DNA of 64,000 nucleotides from Erythrophleum ivorense (lineage: Eukaryota; Streptophyta; Magnoliopsida; Fabales; Fabaceae), in NCBI GenBank assembly GCA_026724425.1, contig JAIUCV010000001.1, positions 10,150,556-10,214,555 of the forward strand, given 5' to 3'. The first letter of the stretch is position 1. The number at the start of each line of letters is the position of its first letter. The position numbers and the translations under genes are program-made. Positions 12,044 through 22,000 of this stretch are shown here, in pieces. The notes below the pieces were generated by a model. That model was not told the DNA's origin. It was given only the letters and a program-made list of their open reading frames with translations, and ran no database searches.

Positions 12044-12114
12044 TGCTATCCCACAGCCGATCTATGCGGCACTGCAACTTCGCAAACTCTAGACTATTGC
12101 GACATTGGCCCTTC

Positions 12115-12336
12115 ATATTCATATTCCGTTTGGTAATTTGATAATCGGGTATACTTTTCTGGGTTTTACATTTGCTGTGTCTAAGGGCCAAATCTTACAG
12201 GCCCATTCTTTTTTATAGGAAAAAAAAATAAAGATAATGATAGGAGGTTGTTTATTGAATAAATTATACTCACTTCTTATATATTTTGTTAAAATTATAT
12301 AATTTTTTATAACTTTTTAAGATATATACAAATTTT
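12115..12336. repeat. 222-bp host direct repeat, left copy flanking the viral insertion
   Basis: This segment recurs at 24227-24448 at a constant offset of 12112 with no indel and one visible mismatch (G at 12244, A at 24356). It starts inside the 5' flank of the PLP3 gene. Since one copy lies on each side of the pararetroviral block, it is best read as a long duplication of the host target made during repair of the integration site. Confidence 0.9.
12199..12207 (-). promoter_or_regulatory. Site II-like element upstream of the PLP3 gene
   Basis: On the minus strand the sequence is AATGGGCCT, containing the TGGGCC site II core typical of plant housekeeping promoters, about 156 bp upstream of the ATG. 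The element is repeated at 24311-24319 in the second copy of the flanking duplication. Confidence 0.45.
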
Positions 12337-12347
12337 GTTAAAATTAT

Positions 12348-12387
12348 ATCATTCATACCATATTTTCTTAATATGGTATGAATGATA
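12348..12387. repeat. 16-17-bp perfect inverted repeat at the left viral junction
   Basis: ATCATTCATACCATAT (12348-12363) and ATATGGTATGAATGAT (12371-12386) are exact reverse complements around a 7-nt spacer. The right arm is the start of the viral leader; the left arm is an inverted copy of it placed in the filler between host and virus. Confidence 0.9.
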
Positions 12388-12576
12388 ATAAAGAAATATG
12401 GACCTCAGTTTCTGACTGTTTAACCTTTCATAGTACCCCTGTGTTTATAACTATCTGCATATCTGCGTTATCTCTTCTGCTCTCTTGCTCACTTGCTTAC
12501 TTGCTTACTCTCTCTGCTTACCTTCTGCACTCTTTATCTGTTCACTGCTCACACAATTTATTGTTCATTTATCATC

Positions 12577-14337
12577 ATGAGTAATTTTGATTATGTATGT
12601 TTAGATTTCGAAGAATTTCTACCTTTTATACCTCAAATAGAGAAACCTAAACCAAAACCAAAAGTTATAAATATCTTTGAAGCCTTAGAAGCCTTTGAAC
12701 AAATAGAAACAAAATCTTCAAATTATATTCCATCTATAGAAGTAGAAACTTCAGTCGAACCTCACATAGAAATCCCTGTAGTACTAACTCCAAAACCCAA
12801 AAAAGATTTAATAGAAAAAGAAACAGAAAACGTAACTAAAGATTCAGAAGAATCAGACCTAGAAATTATCCCCGAACCAGAAACAAATTATTTAATTATT
12901 GAAGAAAAAGAAATCAATATGTTACAAGAAGAACCTAGTAGCAGTTCTCCACCTCAAACAGAATATCAAGAATTTGAAGAAATTAGAAACCCAAATGAAG
13001 GAATAGTAGAAAAAAGAATGTTATTCAACCAAAAACAATATAACCAAATCCGAGACAAAGAATTAGATCTGCAACCCCAAAACTTTACAAAAACAAGTAT
13101 AATAAAACAAATAAAAAGATTAGTAAAAACAAAAGAAAAAGAAAAATCTGGCTATGTAGTAATAGAAAAGAAATTTCCCATAGAATCAACGTTAACAGAA
13201 GGAGTTCTTAGAATTCCAATTATCAACAAAACTTTAATAGAACACGAAATACAGAAATTAGAAATAAAAGATGAAATTACAGAAATTTATATACCAGGAA
13301 TACAACTTCTAATAAAAGTCTATTTCAAAGTTGGAATAGACACACCCATAGAATTGTTAATAACAGACAATAGAATAATGAACGATGTTCCAAATAGTAT
13401 CTTAGGAGCTTTAAATGAAAATTTAATATATCAAAAATTGAAATTAACTGTTAACACAAACTTTGCCATCTCTAGAGCCGAGAAAAACATGAATCGAACT
13501 CTAGTAATTTACCACAAATTACATGGAATAAGAATGCCACCAGGAAGTAAAATTATAAGTATTACCGGAATGGTAGGACTTGTATTTTCCAACGAACACC
13601 AAATTTATAAAAGAAATATTGGAAATATAACCATAGATAAACACTTTATGCCAGTCTTAGAAGAATTACCTTTAGATAGACGAAGAATCACTATACCTAG
13701 ACAACTACAACTCGAACTAGATAATACCACAGAATTAGGAGAAGAAGAACCTCAAAGAATTTCATTTAACAATAGACCAGGAAGTCGAAGTATCAGAATT
13801 AATACACCTTAAGAAATCATAACTATAAATCCAAGAAGAAGCATACAAGAATCACAACCTCTAGAAAGAACTTTAATCAGATCTAGAAGCCATAGCTCAT
13901 ATGAACCAAATTATCTTCCCGAAATACCTGTAAGATCAGACTTATTAGAGATACAACCAAATATCCCAGAAATAGATTTAACCAAAGAAATAGAAAATTT
14001 AATTCTCGTAGAAGTACCCCGAGAAAAAAATTGGATAGAAATAATAGCCCTAGTAAACCCAGAAATAGAAAAAAGTTCAATACACATAGAATACACCGAT
14101 AACAACATAGAAATACAAGAAGAAGAAACTATCGCTCAAACTATGTTAAAATTTAATAACCGAGATATAATTAAAGTAAAATTATATGTAGAATCTGAAA
14201 TAAAAAACCAAACTCATAAAATTATCTTAGGAAAAGATTTCCTAGAACATGGAAAACCATATAGAATCCAGAAAGATAGAATTCTAATAAACATAGAAAG
14301 ACAAATAGTAATCCTCGAAAAGATAAAATTGATTTAA
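12577..14337 (+). pseudogene. Unit A ORF1, movement protein region (one internal stop)
   Basis: The frame opens at MSNFDYVCLDFEEFLPFIPQ. The first ~120 codons are acidic, Pro/Glu-rich and nearly the same as the start of unit B ORF1. A 30K-type movement-protein domain of caulimovirid kind follows (about 13170-13790); visible segments include IYIPGIQLLIKVYFKVGIDT, LLITDNRIM and GSKIISITGMVGLVF. Such proteins enlarge plasmodesmata for cell-to-cell spread. An in-frame TAA at 13810-13812 interrupts the gene; the same frame then stays open to TAA 14335-14337. The last part (about 14217-14260) has a retropepsin-like IILGKDFLEHG motif. The final TAA overlaps the ATG of the protease frame by one base. 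Confidence 0.8.
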
Positions 14338-15032
14338 TGAAATTTTATTATGTCCTAGTAAAATTCAACTACCAAAGATATCAATCACGCAAATACCATG
14401 CAATGATTGATACAGGAGCAAATATTACAACCTCAAAATATAACATATTACCACCCGAACTTTGGAAAAAAGAAAAACCAATTAGAATGAGTAGTGCTGG
14501 AAAAGAAATACATATAATAGAATTATTCGCCAAAGAAGTACCAATACAAATAGGAAATTACGAATTAAAAATCCCTGTATTACACCAGTATAATGAAACC
14601 ACTCCTGACATCATTTTAGGAATGGATTTCTTAGAACAATATCTACCTCTACACTTTACCGAAAAAACTCTAATCCTAACAACACCCTGTAAACATCAAA
14701 CTTGGGCAATAAGAATACAAAATCCATATAATCGAACTGACACCAATTTTAGACTAAAACACACAAAAGATGAAATCCAATTTGTTCCCAATAAAGAACC
14801 AATTATTGAAATTAAAAAAGCACTTAGAAATATAGAAAAACAAAAAACCATTGAAGAAAGAATACTTGAAAATTATAGCGAAAATCCTCTAATTCATTGG
14901 AATAAATCAAAGCCATATGCAAAAATAGAACTGTTAGATTATAGCCAAGAAATCTGTAGCAAACCTTATCCTTGGACACCAAAAGATAAAAAAGAATTTA
15001 TTATGCATATAGAAGAAATGAAAAAAATATGA
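14337..15032 (+). pseudogene. Unit A aspartic protease and RT N-terminal region, cut by a frameshift
   Basis: The 231-codon frame contains a retropepsin-type domain: the catalytic DTGA motif is at 14409-14420 and the distal IILGMDFL motif near 14612-14635. The region after the protease leads towards the reverse transcriptase (WTPKDKKEFIMHIEEMKK). The frame then ends early at TGA 15030-15032, next to an A run (about 15019-15027) where the register is displaced by one base; the RT continues in another frame. The protease would process the viral polyprotein. Whether a separate ORF start at 14337 is natural or results from decay of a longer ORF1 cannot be told from one copy. Confidence 0.8.
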
Positions 15033-16260
15033 ATTAATAAGAGAAAGTAGATCAAACTACTGCTCGCCAGCAATGATTGTTGTCAGCGATGCAGAAAAAA
15101 GAAGAAATAAATCCCGAATGGTCATAAACTACAAAAATTTAAATAAATTAGCAATTAGAAATAGATACCCAATTCCCAAAATAGAATTACTATTCAACCT
15201 AATTAAAGGAAAACAAATCTTTAGTAATTTTAACTGTAAATCAGGATTCTTCCAAATAAGACTCGAAGAACCAAGTAAAAAATATACTGCTTTTCTAACC
15301 TCCGAAGGATTATATGAATGGAATGTATTACCAATGGGATACCACAATAGTCCAAGTATATTTCAGGAATACATACAAAAACTTCTAACACCCATTAAAG
15401 AATTTGTCATAGTATACATCGATGATATCCTAGTATTCTCAGAAAACAAAGAACAACACGAAAAACATTTAGAAGAATTCATGAAAATAGTAGAGCAAAA
15501 AGGAATCAATATTTCCCCCAGTAAAGTAGAATTAAGAAAAGAAAGAATAACATTTTTAGGTCATTATATTAGCTCAAATGGAATAGAATTACAAGAACAC
15601 ATAAGTATAAAAGCCAAAGACTTTAGAAAAATCACAAATAAAAAAGATCTCCAATCATTCTTAGGACTAGTAAATCAAGCTAGAAATTTTATTCCTCATT
15701 TATCCAAATATACTGCTCAATTATCCAGATTAGCAGGAGAAAAAACTCCTTGGAAATGGAATGAAGAAACCGAACAATTAATTAAAAAGATAAAAGAATT
15801 ATGTAATAATTTACCCAAATTAATAATTCTAACCCAAGAAAATATCCAATGGATCATTTATATAGACGCATCAGAAAATTATTTGGGCGCTGCCCTTTAT
15901 CATAAAATTGACCAAGAACAACAAGAACATATCACTAGATATGCTAGTGGAAAATTTAATGATAGCCAAACCAAATATCATTCTACATGGAAAGAATTTT
16001 TAGCCATTGTAAAAGCTGTAATTAAATTCGAATTGTTTATTATCAATAGTAGCTTTATTATTAGAACTGATAATACTCAAGTAAAAATGTGGTTAACCAA
16101 AGGACTTAGAACTGAACGATTATCAAACAAAATGTTATATAAATGGCAAGCTGATCTGTCATATTATGATTATACTGTTGAGTACATCAAAGGTACAAAT
16201 AACTTGATTGCTGATTTCCTTTCCAGAGATGGAGCAATCACCAAAGAACAGTACATGTAA
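15033..16260 (+). CDS. Unit A reverse transcriptase and RNase H
   Basis: From about 15033 the frame is open to TAA 16258-16260 (395 codons from the first ATG at 15073). The RT core shows KSRMVINYKNLNK, the YIDD catalytic box at 15415-15426 (YIDDILVFSENKEQHEKHLEEF region), FLGHYIS and the connection segment. RNase H1 follows with its acidic residues in IYIDASENYLGAALYH, STWKEFLAI and IIRTDNTQ, and the closing YIKGTNNLIADFLSRDG motif. The enzyme copies pregenomic RNA into DNA. The order RT-RNase H without integrase identifies a caulimovirid. It is separated from the protease part by a frameshift, so it is unlikely to be expressed as a full polyprotein. ORF2 begins inside its last 32 bases. Confidence 0.85.
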
Positions 16261-17445
16261 TCAAAACCACGAAGAAGATAAGGATCAAACCCATCTGATT
16301 GAACGAATAAATTCCCTCGAACTTCGAGTAAATTCTCTCGAATTGAATATCAGTATTTTATCATCTCAGATGATAAGCCAAGTAAATACTCTGAGTAATA
16401 CAATTAATTATCTTACTCAAACCGTGGGTAACCTCAGTTCCCATGTTGATGAATTACAAACACGAATAATTATCCTTGAAAAAGGAAAACGAGTAATGGG
16501 TCATTCACCCAGTCCAACTCAAAGTCCGAACCAAACACCACCATCAAGTCCAACTACCTCAACCTCAACCCATATACCACAAACACCATCCTTTTTAGCT
16601 ATTCTCGAACAAGAAGTTAAACAGGCCCAAGAACAAGCCCAGAATAGTCCTCAAAGACCATCAACATCAAGCCCAGTAAGTCCAGCCCAACAAATCCAAA
16701 ACCAATATGAATACTTCCAAACCATTATCCGTAGATTAAACCAATGTAATTAGCCGCACCAACTGTCAAGTATATCTCCCACTACTCTATCAATAAAGCT
16801 ATCATCAAACCAGGAACAAATCCTCATTTAGTTCAAACACTATTTGCCTATGGATTAGTTCATTGTATCTATCCATCAAAAAAGCTCGAAGAATTATCTA
16901 TGTTACCAAAAGCCATCCAAGAAGCCGCAAGGCACTATTCGAATATTGTTACCCAGTATGAGATATATGTAAGGTGTTACTCGACTGTTGCCGAGATAAC
17001 TCCGAAGAAATTTTATTCTCCAATTAATTTAATTAAATATGGAACAAAAAAGAAGCCCTTCGAATTTGACGAGTCAGAGAAATCCTCAATACCACCAGAA
17101 GAATTTGCATCTCTAATCTCCCGAATCAGAGCACAGGAACATGAAACTATATTTGTAGAAATGAACAGAACTCTATCTGCCGACGAAGCCCAATGGGTAT
17201 ACTTCAAAGGACAGTATTCGTGCCTCTATTCAGTTGGAAGAACAAGAAGAAAATCGCAACTGTTCACAGAATTTTACAAAGAAATAAAATCAAATAAAAT
17301 GGATAATACTGAAGAGACAAAGAAAAGAATATGCCAGTATCTCTCAGAATATCCAATGCACAAATGTATCTTCTGTAAAGACCAAGAAAGGACCGAAGAA
17401 GTTCCGCCAACTCCACCAACCAGCATCAACATCCTTGAGCTGTAA
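16229..17445 (+). pseudogene. Unit A ORF2, coiled-coil protein of unknown function (frameshifted)
   Basis: ORF2 starts at ATG 16229, overlapping the end of the RNase H frame. The N-terminal third is a heptad-rich coiled coil (LIERINSLELRVNSLELNIS). It is followed by a Ser/Pro/Thr-rich linker (SPSPTQSPNQTPPSSPTTST) and a conserved-looking C-terminal domain ending with a CIFC pair and TSINILEL. Relative to the unit B copy, one base is missing near 16750, which creates the TAG at 16751-16753; the rest reads on in the next frame from about 16754 to TAA 17443-17445. The placement of a second ORF behind RNase H is as in florendoviruses, whose ORF2 has no assigned function. The N-terminal 15 or so residues differ from unit B although the rest is nearly identical. 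Confidence 0.75.
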
Positions 17446-17710
17446 GCGCTAAAGATAATGGCGCACCAGACACCGAATGATTGACAAGAACGGCATCTTC
17501 CCAAAGGTCAACAAAGGAGAAACATCGAATGACTAAAGGAAGAAAAAGAAGACAAAGACAAAACTCGAAGTGACAAAAAGCAACCGACATCTATCCACAA
17601 AGAATCTCTTTATTAAAGTTACTTTATTAAAGTTTACTTTATCTCTTCCCTTGTAACTTTATCCCTTCTTGTAAGCAGCGCCGAGGAATGCCTCGCCTGC
17701 ACCCCCACTC

Positions 17711-17720
17711 CTCTATATAG
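17711..17720 (+). promoter_or_regulatory. TATA box of the unit A pregenomic RNA promoter
   Basis: CTCTATATAG lies about 560 bp upstream of the primer-binding site at 18277, a spacing like that of the CaMV 35S promoter to its genome origin. The DNA just upstream (17580-17700) is more GC-balanced than the coding part. ACGT-core motifs lie downstream (TGACGTAA at 18095-18102 and TCACGTAA at 18126-18133). Confidence 0.6.
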
Positions 17721-17840
17721 ACACATCTCACCACACTTGTAACACATCGCAAGTCACACACATCTCTCTAATCTCTCTCTAAACTCTGAATTCTCTCTGA
17801 ATCCCGAGCACCTCCCCTTGTACAAATATTATTTTCATCA

Positions 17841-17846
17841 AATAAA
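17841..17846 (+). terminator. Viral poly(A) signal, unit A
   Basis: AATAAA occurs about 125 bp downstream of the TATA box. In caulimovirids the poly(A) signal sits just behind the transcription start and is passed over on the first round, giving terminally redundant RNA. The layout here fits that. Confidence 0.6.
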
Positions 17847-18276
17847 GAAGAGAATTTTGCAGAATCAGGTATGACAGGCTAAACTCCTCGTTCAGAAGCT
17901 AAGTAGTAGTATTTCCCATTATTATTCATAATATGTTGAGTTGATCCTATATCCGCTGTGTCAATACTGAAATGAGAATTAGCTATTCACTGAATAGTAA
18001 ATTAGCATTGGGAATAGTTACGCCTCTGGTAGAAAACGAAGGAAGGCTGTGCTGTGCTAAGCTGAAGGAGGAAGGATTCTGTGAAGGTAGTGACTGACGT
18101 AATGAGGCCCTGTGTGCCGTTGCAGTCACGTAATTGATTCCCTGTATGAAAGAGGACAGGAGACTCCCTTCCGAGTTCGTCTGTGACCCGGTTTAGTTTC
18201 GGTCAAAACCTATTCCCATTACTAGTTTCTATTGAATGAATGTCTGGTTCCGCTCATTTCAGGCTGTCTATGAATA

Positions 18277-18288
18277 TGGTATCAGAGC
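18277..18288 (+). other. tRNA-Met primer-binding site, start of unit B
   Basis: TGGTATCAGAGC is the canonical sequence complementary to the 3' end of plant initiator tRNA-Met, used by Caulimoviridae and many LTR retrotransposons. It marks nucleotide 1 of the circular genome by convention and lies exactly at the junction between units A and B, six bases before the ATGGTATGAATG leader shared with unit A. Confidence 0.85.
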
Positions 18289-18495
18289 ATCATGGTATGA
18301 ATGATAATAAAGAAATATGAACCTTAGTTTCTGACTGTTTAACCTTTCATAGTACCCCTGTGTTTACAACTATCTGCATATCTGCGTTATCTCTTCTGCT
18401 CTCTTGCTCACTTGCTTACTTGCTTACTCTCTCTGCTTACCTTCTGCACTCTTTATCTGCTCACTGCTCACACAATTTATTGTTCATTTATCATC

Positions 18496-21400
18496 ATGAG
18501 TAATTTTGATTATGTATGTTTAGATTTCGAAGAATTTCTACCTTTTATACCTCAAATAGAGAAACCTAAACCAAAACCAAAAGTTATAAATATCTTTGAA
18601 GCCTTAGAAGCCTTTGAAGAAATAGAAACAAAATCTTCAAACTATATTCCATCTATAGAAACTGTAGAAACTCTAGTAGAACCTCATGTAGAAATCCCTG
18701 TAGCTAGTACTCCAGAACCCAAAAAAGACTTTGAACTAGAAAAAGAAACAGAAAACGTAACCCAAGATTCAGAAGAATCAGATATAGAAATTATCCTCGA
18801 ACCAGAAACAAATTATTTAATCATTGAAGAAAATGAAATCAATATGTTACAAGAAGAACCTAACAGATCTTTATTACAAAAAATAGAACCCCGAATTTAT
18901 GAGATAAATCAAAGTAGTTTACCCCAAAGTAGCTTTATACCTTACAAAAATGAAACTCTAGTTGCAATACCCTTCAATTTAGGAGGAGAAGGAAATAATA
19001 CATGGAACCTTGTAAATTGGACAAATATGTTCTTACTCAAACAATTAGGATGTATAATAGATCCCAGTATAGCTTACACCCAAGCAAGAAATCACTTCTC
19101 TAAAGATATAAAAGATATCTTAGAAAGAGAACCTGAACAAAAACGAACTCATCGATTAATTGAACTAGCAAAACCCTTAGAACAAAAAATATATGAAATA
19201 AAAGAACAAATAACAGACCTAGACAAGGAAATCACAGAAAAAATAGAATTCTTAGATATACATGATACGTTACTAGAACTCCAGAAAGTTAACATAGAAA
19301 TTCAAGATATAAAAAGAGAAATCCAAGATATAGGAAACGAAGTACACTTAATAAACCAAAAAATTGATAAGATTAGCCAAGTATTAGGAATCACCAATAA
19401 AGTACAACCAATAAGAGAAACCCTAGAAATCAACATGATAAGAATATACAATCAAGAAATTAATGAAGACATAACCGAATCCCAATTAAGAAATAAACCC
19501 CTAAACGAACAAACACAAGAAACCAGAATTAGAGTTGAAGAATTAAAACACGGACAAAAAATAATTAATAGTAATTTATGGACTATATATGAAGAAATAC
19601 AAAAAAGACAACCCTTAGAAATTTCCCCAAAAACAGAGTATATAACACCCGAAGAAAGCCAAAAGCTAAATAAGGAAAGACTAGAATTTATGAAAAAAAT
19701 GGACCAAATAGAATATGAAGAATTAAAATTCTTACCAAATGTACCAAGATTAACACAATCCCCACAAGAAAGACAAATAAATATGTTAAGACTAGAAAGC
19801 GAATATGATGAGATAGAACAACAAATGAGTCAAGAAGAAATAAGCCTAGAAACAATACAAAAAGAATTAGGATACTTAAATCTTCAAAACCCCTATGAAG
19901 TAAATATGCAAACGGTAAAAGTCGAAGAACGACCCTTTAACCCACCTGATATAACAGCCCCGGAATACCAACAAAGAAATGAAGAAACAAGTATAGATAG
20001 AGAAACCGAAATAGCACAACAAGAATTAAGACATAAAGAACCAATGAGAAATTTAAACCCTGAATTTATGTTCAAAACTATATATACTCCCTCTAAAGAC
20101 AACACATATGTACCACCTCCACTAGAACAATACGAAACAAGACCAATCCCAAACTCAGGAATATGGTTAGACTTAAATTGCCATCTAAACCGAGAAAGAA
20201 GATTAGAAGAATGGACAAAATCACAATTAATATCTCTAATACATAGATCACCTAACACCCAATCAGCCATCTTAATCATTGAAGCCAGCTTTGTAGGAAA
20301 TGTAATGGAATGGTGGAAAAGCCAAACCGAAGAATTTAGACAACAAGTGAGAACTGTACCAACATACACAACAACCAAAGAATTCTATCTGATAGTATTA
20401 AGAAAATACGAACAAGTACTAAGAAATGAATTTATTGGAAGAAGTGTAGGAGCTAATGAAAGGACCAAAATAAACCAAGCAATAGAAAGATTACATCAAA
20501 TAGAAATATGTACTCTAGAACCAAAAATTCTAAACCAATATATCTGTGAATATCAAAAATATTATCATGAAGCCAGATTAAGTACCTATGAACAAAGAAG
20601 ATTTTATTTAGATCTATTTTATTACAAACTACCAAAATTAGTCTTAGAATCGATTATCACAGACTACAGAAAAGCCTTTAAAGACAATGAAAACCTAATG
20701 CCATCTGTAGATACCATGGGAAGAAGAGAAGACTATCTAAGAGAATATTTCTCAAACAAATGTAAAGAAGCATGGAGAATGATCAAATATTATCAAAATA
20801 ACAAATTAACCCTCCAATGTGGACATTATGAGACACCTCATAGATGGGGATGTCAACCACCAAAAAATTATCAAAAAAGAAGACATCAGAAGAAACCACC
20901 GTATAGACGCCAAGAATATAGATTTAGAAAATACCCAAAATCTAGATTCCAAGAAACTAGAAAACCATTTACTCCTAAAACATATTATAAAAAAGGACAA
21001 CGAAAAATCAATTATCAAAAATACCCTGAGAAATGTCAATGTTACAATTGCGGAGAATTAGGACATATATCAACCAACTGTAAAAAACCAAGAAGAAAAA
21101 GGGAAATGAATCTTATAGAAATAGCTGAAGAATACAATTTAGAACCAATAGAATTAACCACATATATAGAAGAAGAACTAGCCAACTCAGACATAGAAAT
21201 TTATAAAATAGAAAAATATTGAATCAGAAGAAGAAGAAGAATCTTCCTCAAAAGACAAATATGAATATATAACGGAAAACAGTGAAATATATATGATGAA
21301 ATTCATAGAAGAAAAAGAAATAGAAAATAATATCGACTTAGTAACAGAAATCGAAAAATACAATAGTCAAGAATGGAACCAAGAAGAATTTGACAAAATA

Positions 21401-21976
21401 TGGAAAGAATTAGAAGAATTAGAAGCTAAAGAACCAGAAATAGAAAATGAATCTTTTAAGGAACTTGAAAACTTTGAAGAATTTACCCAAATAGATTTTG
21501 AAGAATTTCAAAAATTATGGGATGAATTAGAAATAGGAAATATAGAAACAACAGAATTAGGATTCCCAAAAACCTTAAAAAAGAAAAGAAGTTTTTCTAG
21601 AAAAAAGAAACCAAACATAGAAAATTTAATAATACCCATAAAACAGAATGAAGAAATAACAAAGTTAAATTTTAAATCCATAAAAGAACAATATAAAAAT
21701 GCCGAATTTAATGTTCATGATTTAATATCAGGAAATCCATATAGATGCACTCGAAAATCACACAATAAACATAATATCCTAGCATGGAGATGTCCCTTAA
21801 AATCATTATATCCCAAAAGTAGTTATTGTGAATACCACTATCAAAAACGATATGGTAAAACTAAAATTCAAAAACAAAAAGAATGGATTGAAAGAAGAAC
21901 ACAAAATAGACTAAAAAATGAGTTATCCAAATTATTAATATGTCATGAAAATTTATCTGATCAATTATCTGATTAA
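18496..21976 (+). pseudogene. Unit B ORF1, capsid protein with CCHC knuckle (one frameshift)
   Basis: The frame starts MSNFDYVCLDFEEFLPFIPQ as in unit A and shares about 120 codons with it. After that come a long Glu/Lys/Ile-rich coiled-coil region (about 19160-19900), a capsid-core-like region (about 20140-20760; e.g. IWLDLNCHLNRERRLEEW, NVMEWWKSQTEEF) and a very basic stretch. A zinc knuckle C-x2-C-x4-H-x4-C follows (CYNCGELGHISTNC, 21040-21081). The 908-codon frame ends at TGA 21220-21222. Directly there the register shifts by one base and an acidic/basic C-terminal part of about 250 codons continues to TAA 21974-21976. The product would form the virion shell and bind the viral nucleic acid. 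The C-terminal part carries an unusual Cys/His motif, listed separately. Confidence 0.8.
21746..21843 (+). other. WRC-like C3H motif in the C-terminal part of unit B ORF1
   Basis: The residues run C-x14-C-x11-C-x2-H. The second Cys is preceded by Trp-Arg (AWRCPLKS) and the last pair reads YCEYH, followed by basic residues (YQKRYGKTKIQKQKEW). The plant WRC domain of growth-regulating factors has C-x9-C-x10-C-x2-H with a WRC core and a YCExH ending, plus adjacent basic residues. The spacing of the first pair is longer here. The match is by eye; the function in the virus is unknown. Confidence 0.5.
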
Positions 21977-22000
21977 GTACTAACTTCTGTTTGTTTAAGG

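Larger units (their letters stand above)
12371..18276 (+). mobile_element. Endogenous caulimovirid, genome unit A (MP-AP-RT-RH plus ORF2)
   Basis: This is one unit of an integrated pararetrovirus of florendovirus/petuvirus type. In order it holds a leader, ORF1 with a movement-protein domain, aspartic protease, reverse transcriptase and RNase H, then ORF2, and then a 3' region with TATA box and poly(A) signal that leads to the primer-binding site opening unit B. There is no capsid domain and no CCHC knuckle anywhere in the unit. There is no integrase and there are no LTRs flanking the unit, as expected for Caulimoviridae, which integrate by accident. The unit lacks its own primer-binding site at the left end, where the junction is rearranged. 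Confidence 0.88.

Noticed and set aside
12378..12584. 68-codon leader ORF of unit A as a real gene
   Set aside because: In unit B the matching frame stops after seven codons, so it is not conserved; it is at most a short upstream ORF of the leader.
19893..20378. 161-codon minus-strand ORF in the capsid region
   Set aside because: It is a shadow of the capsid frame; the AT-rich codon use of the virus leaves the opposite strand open.
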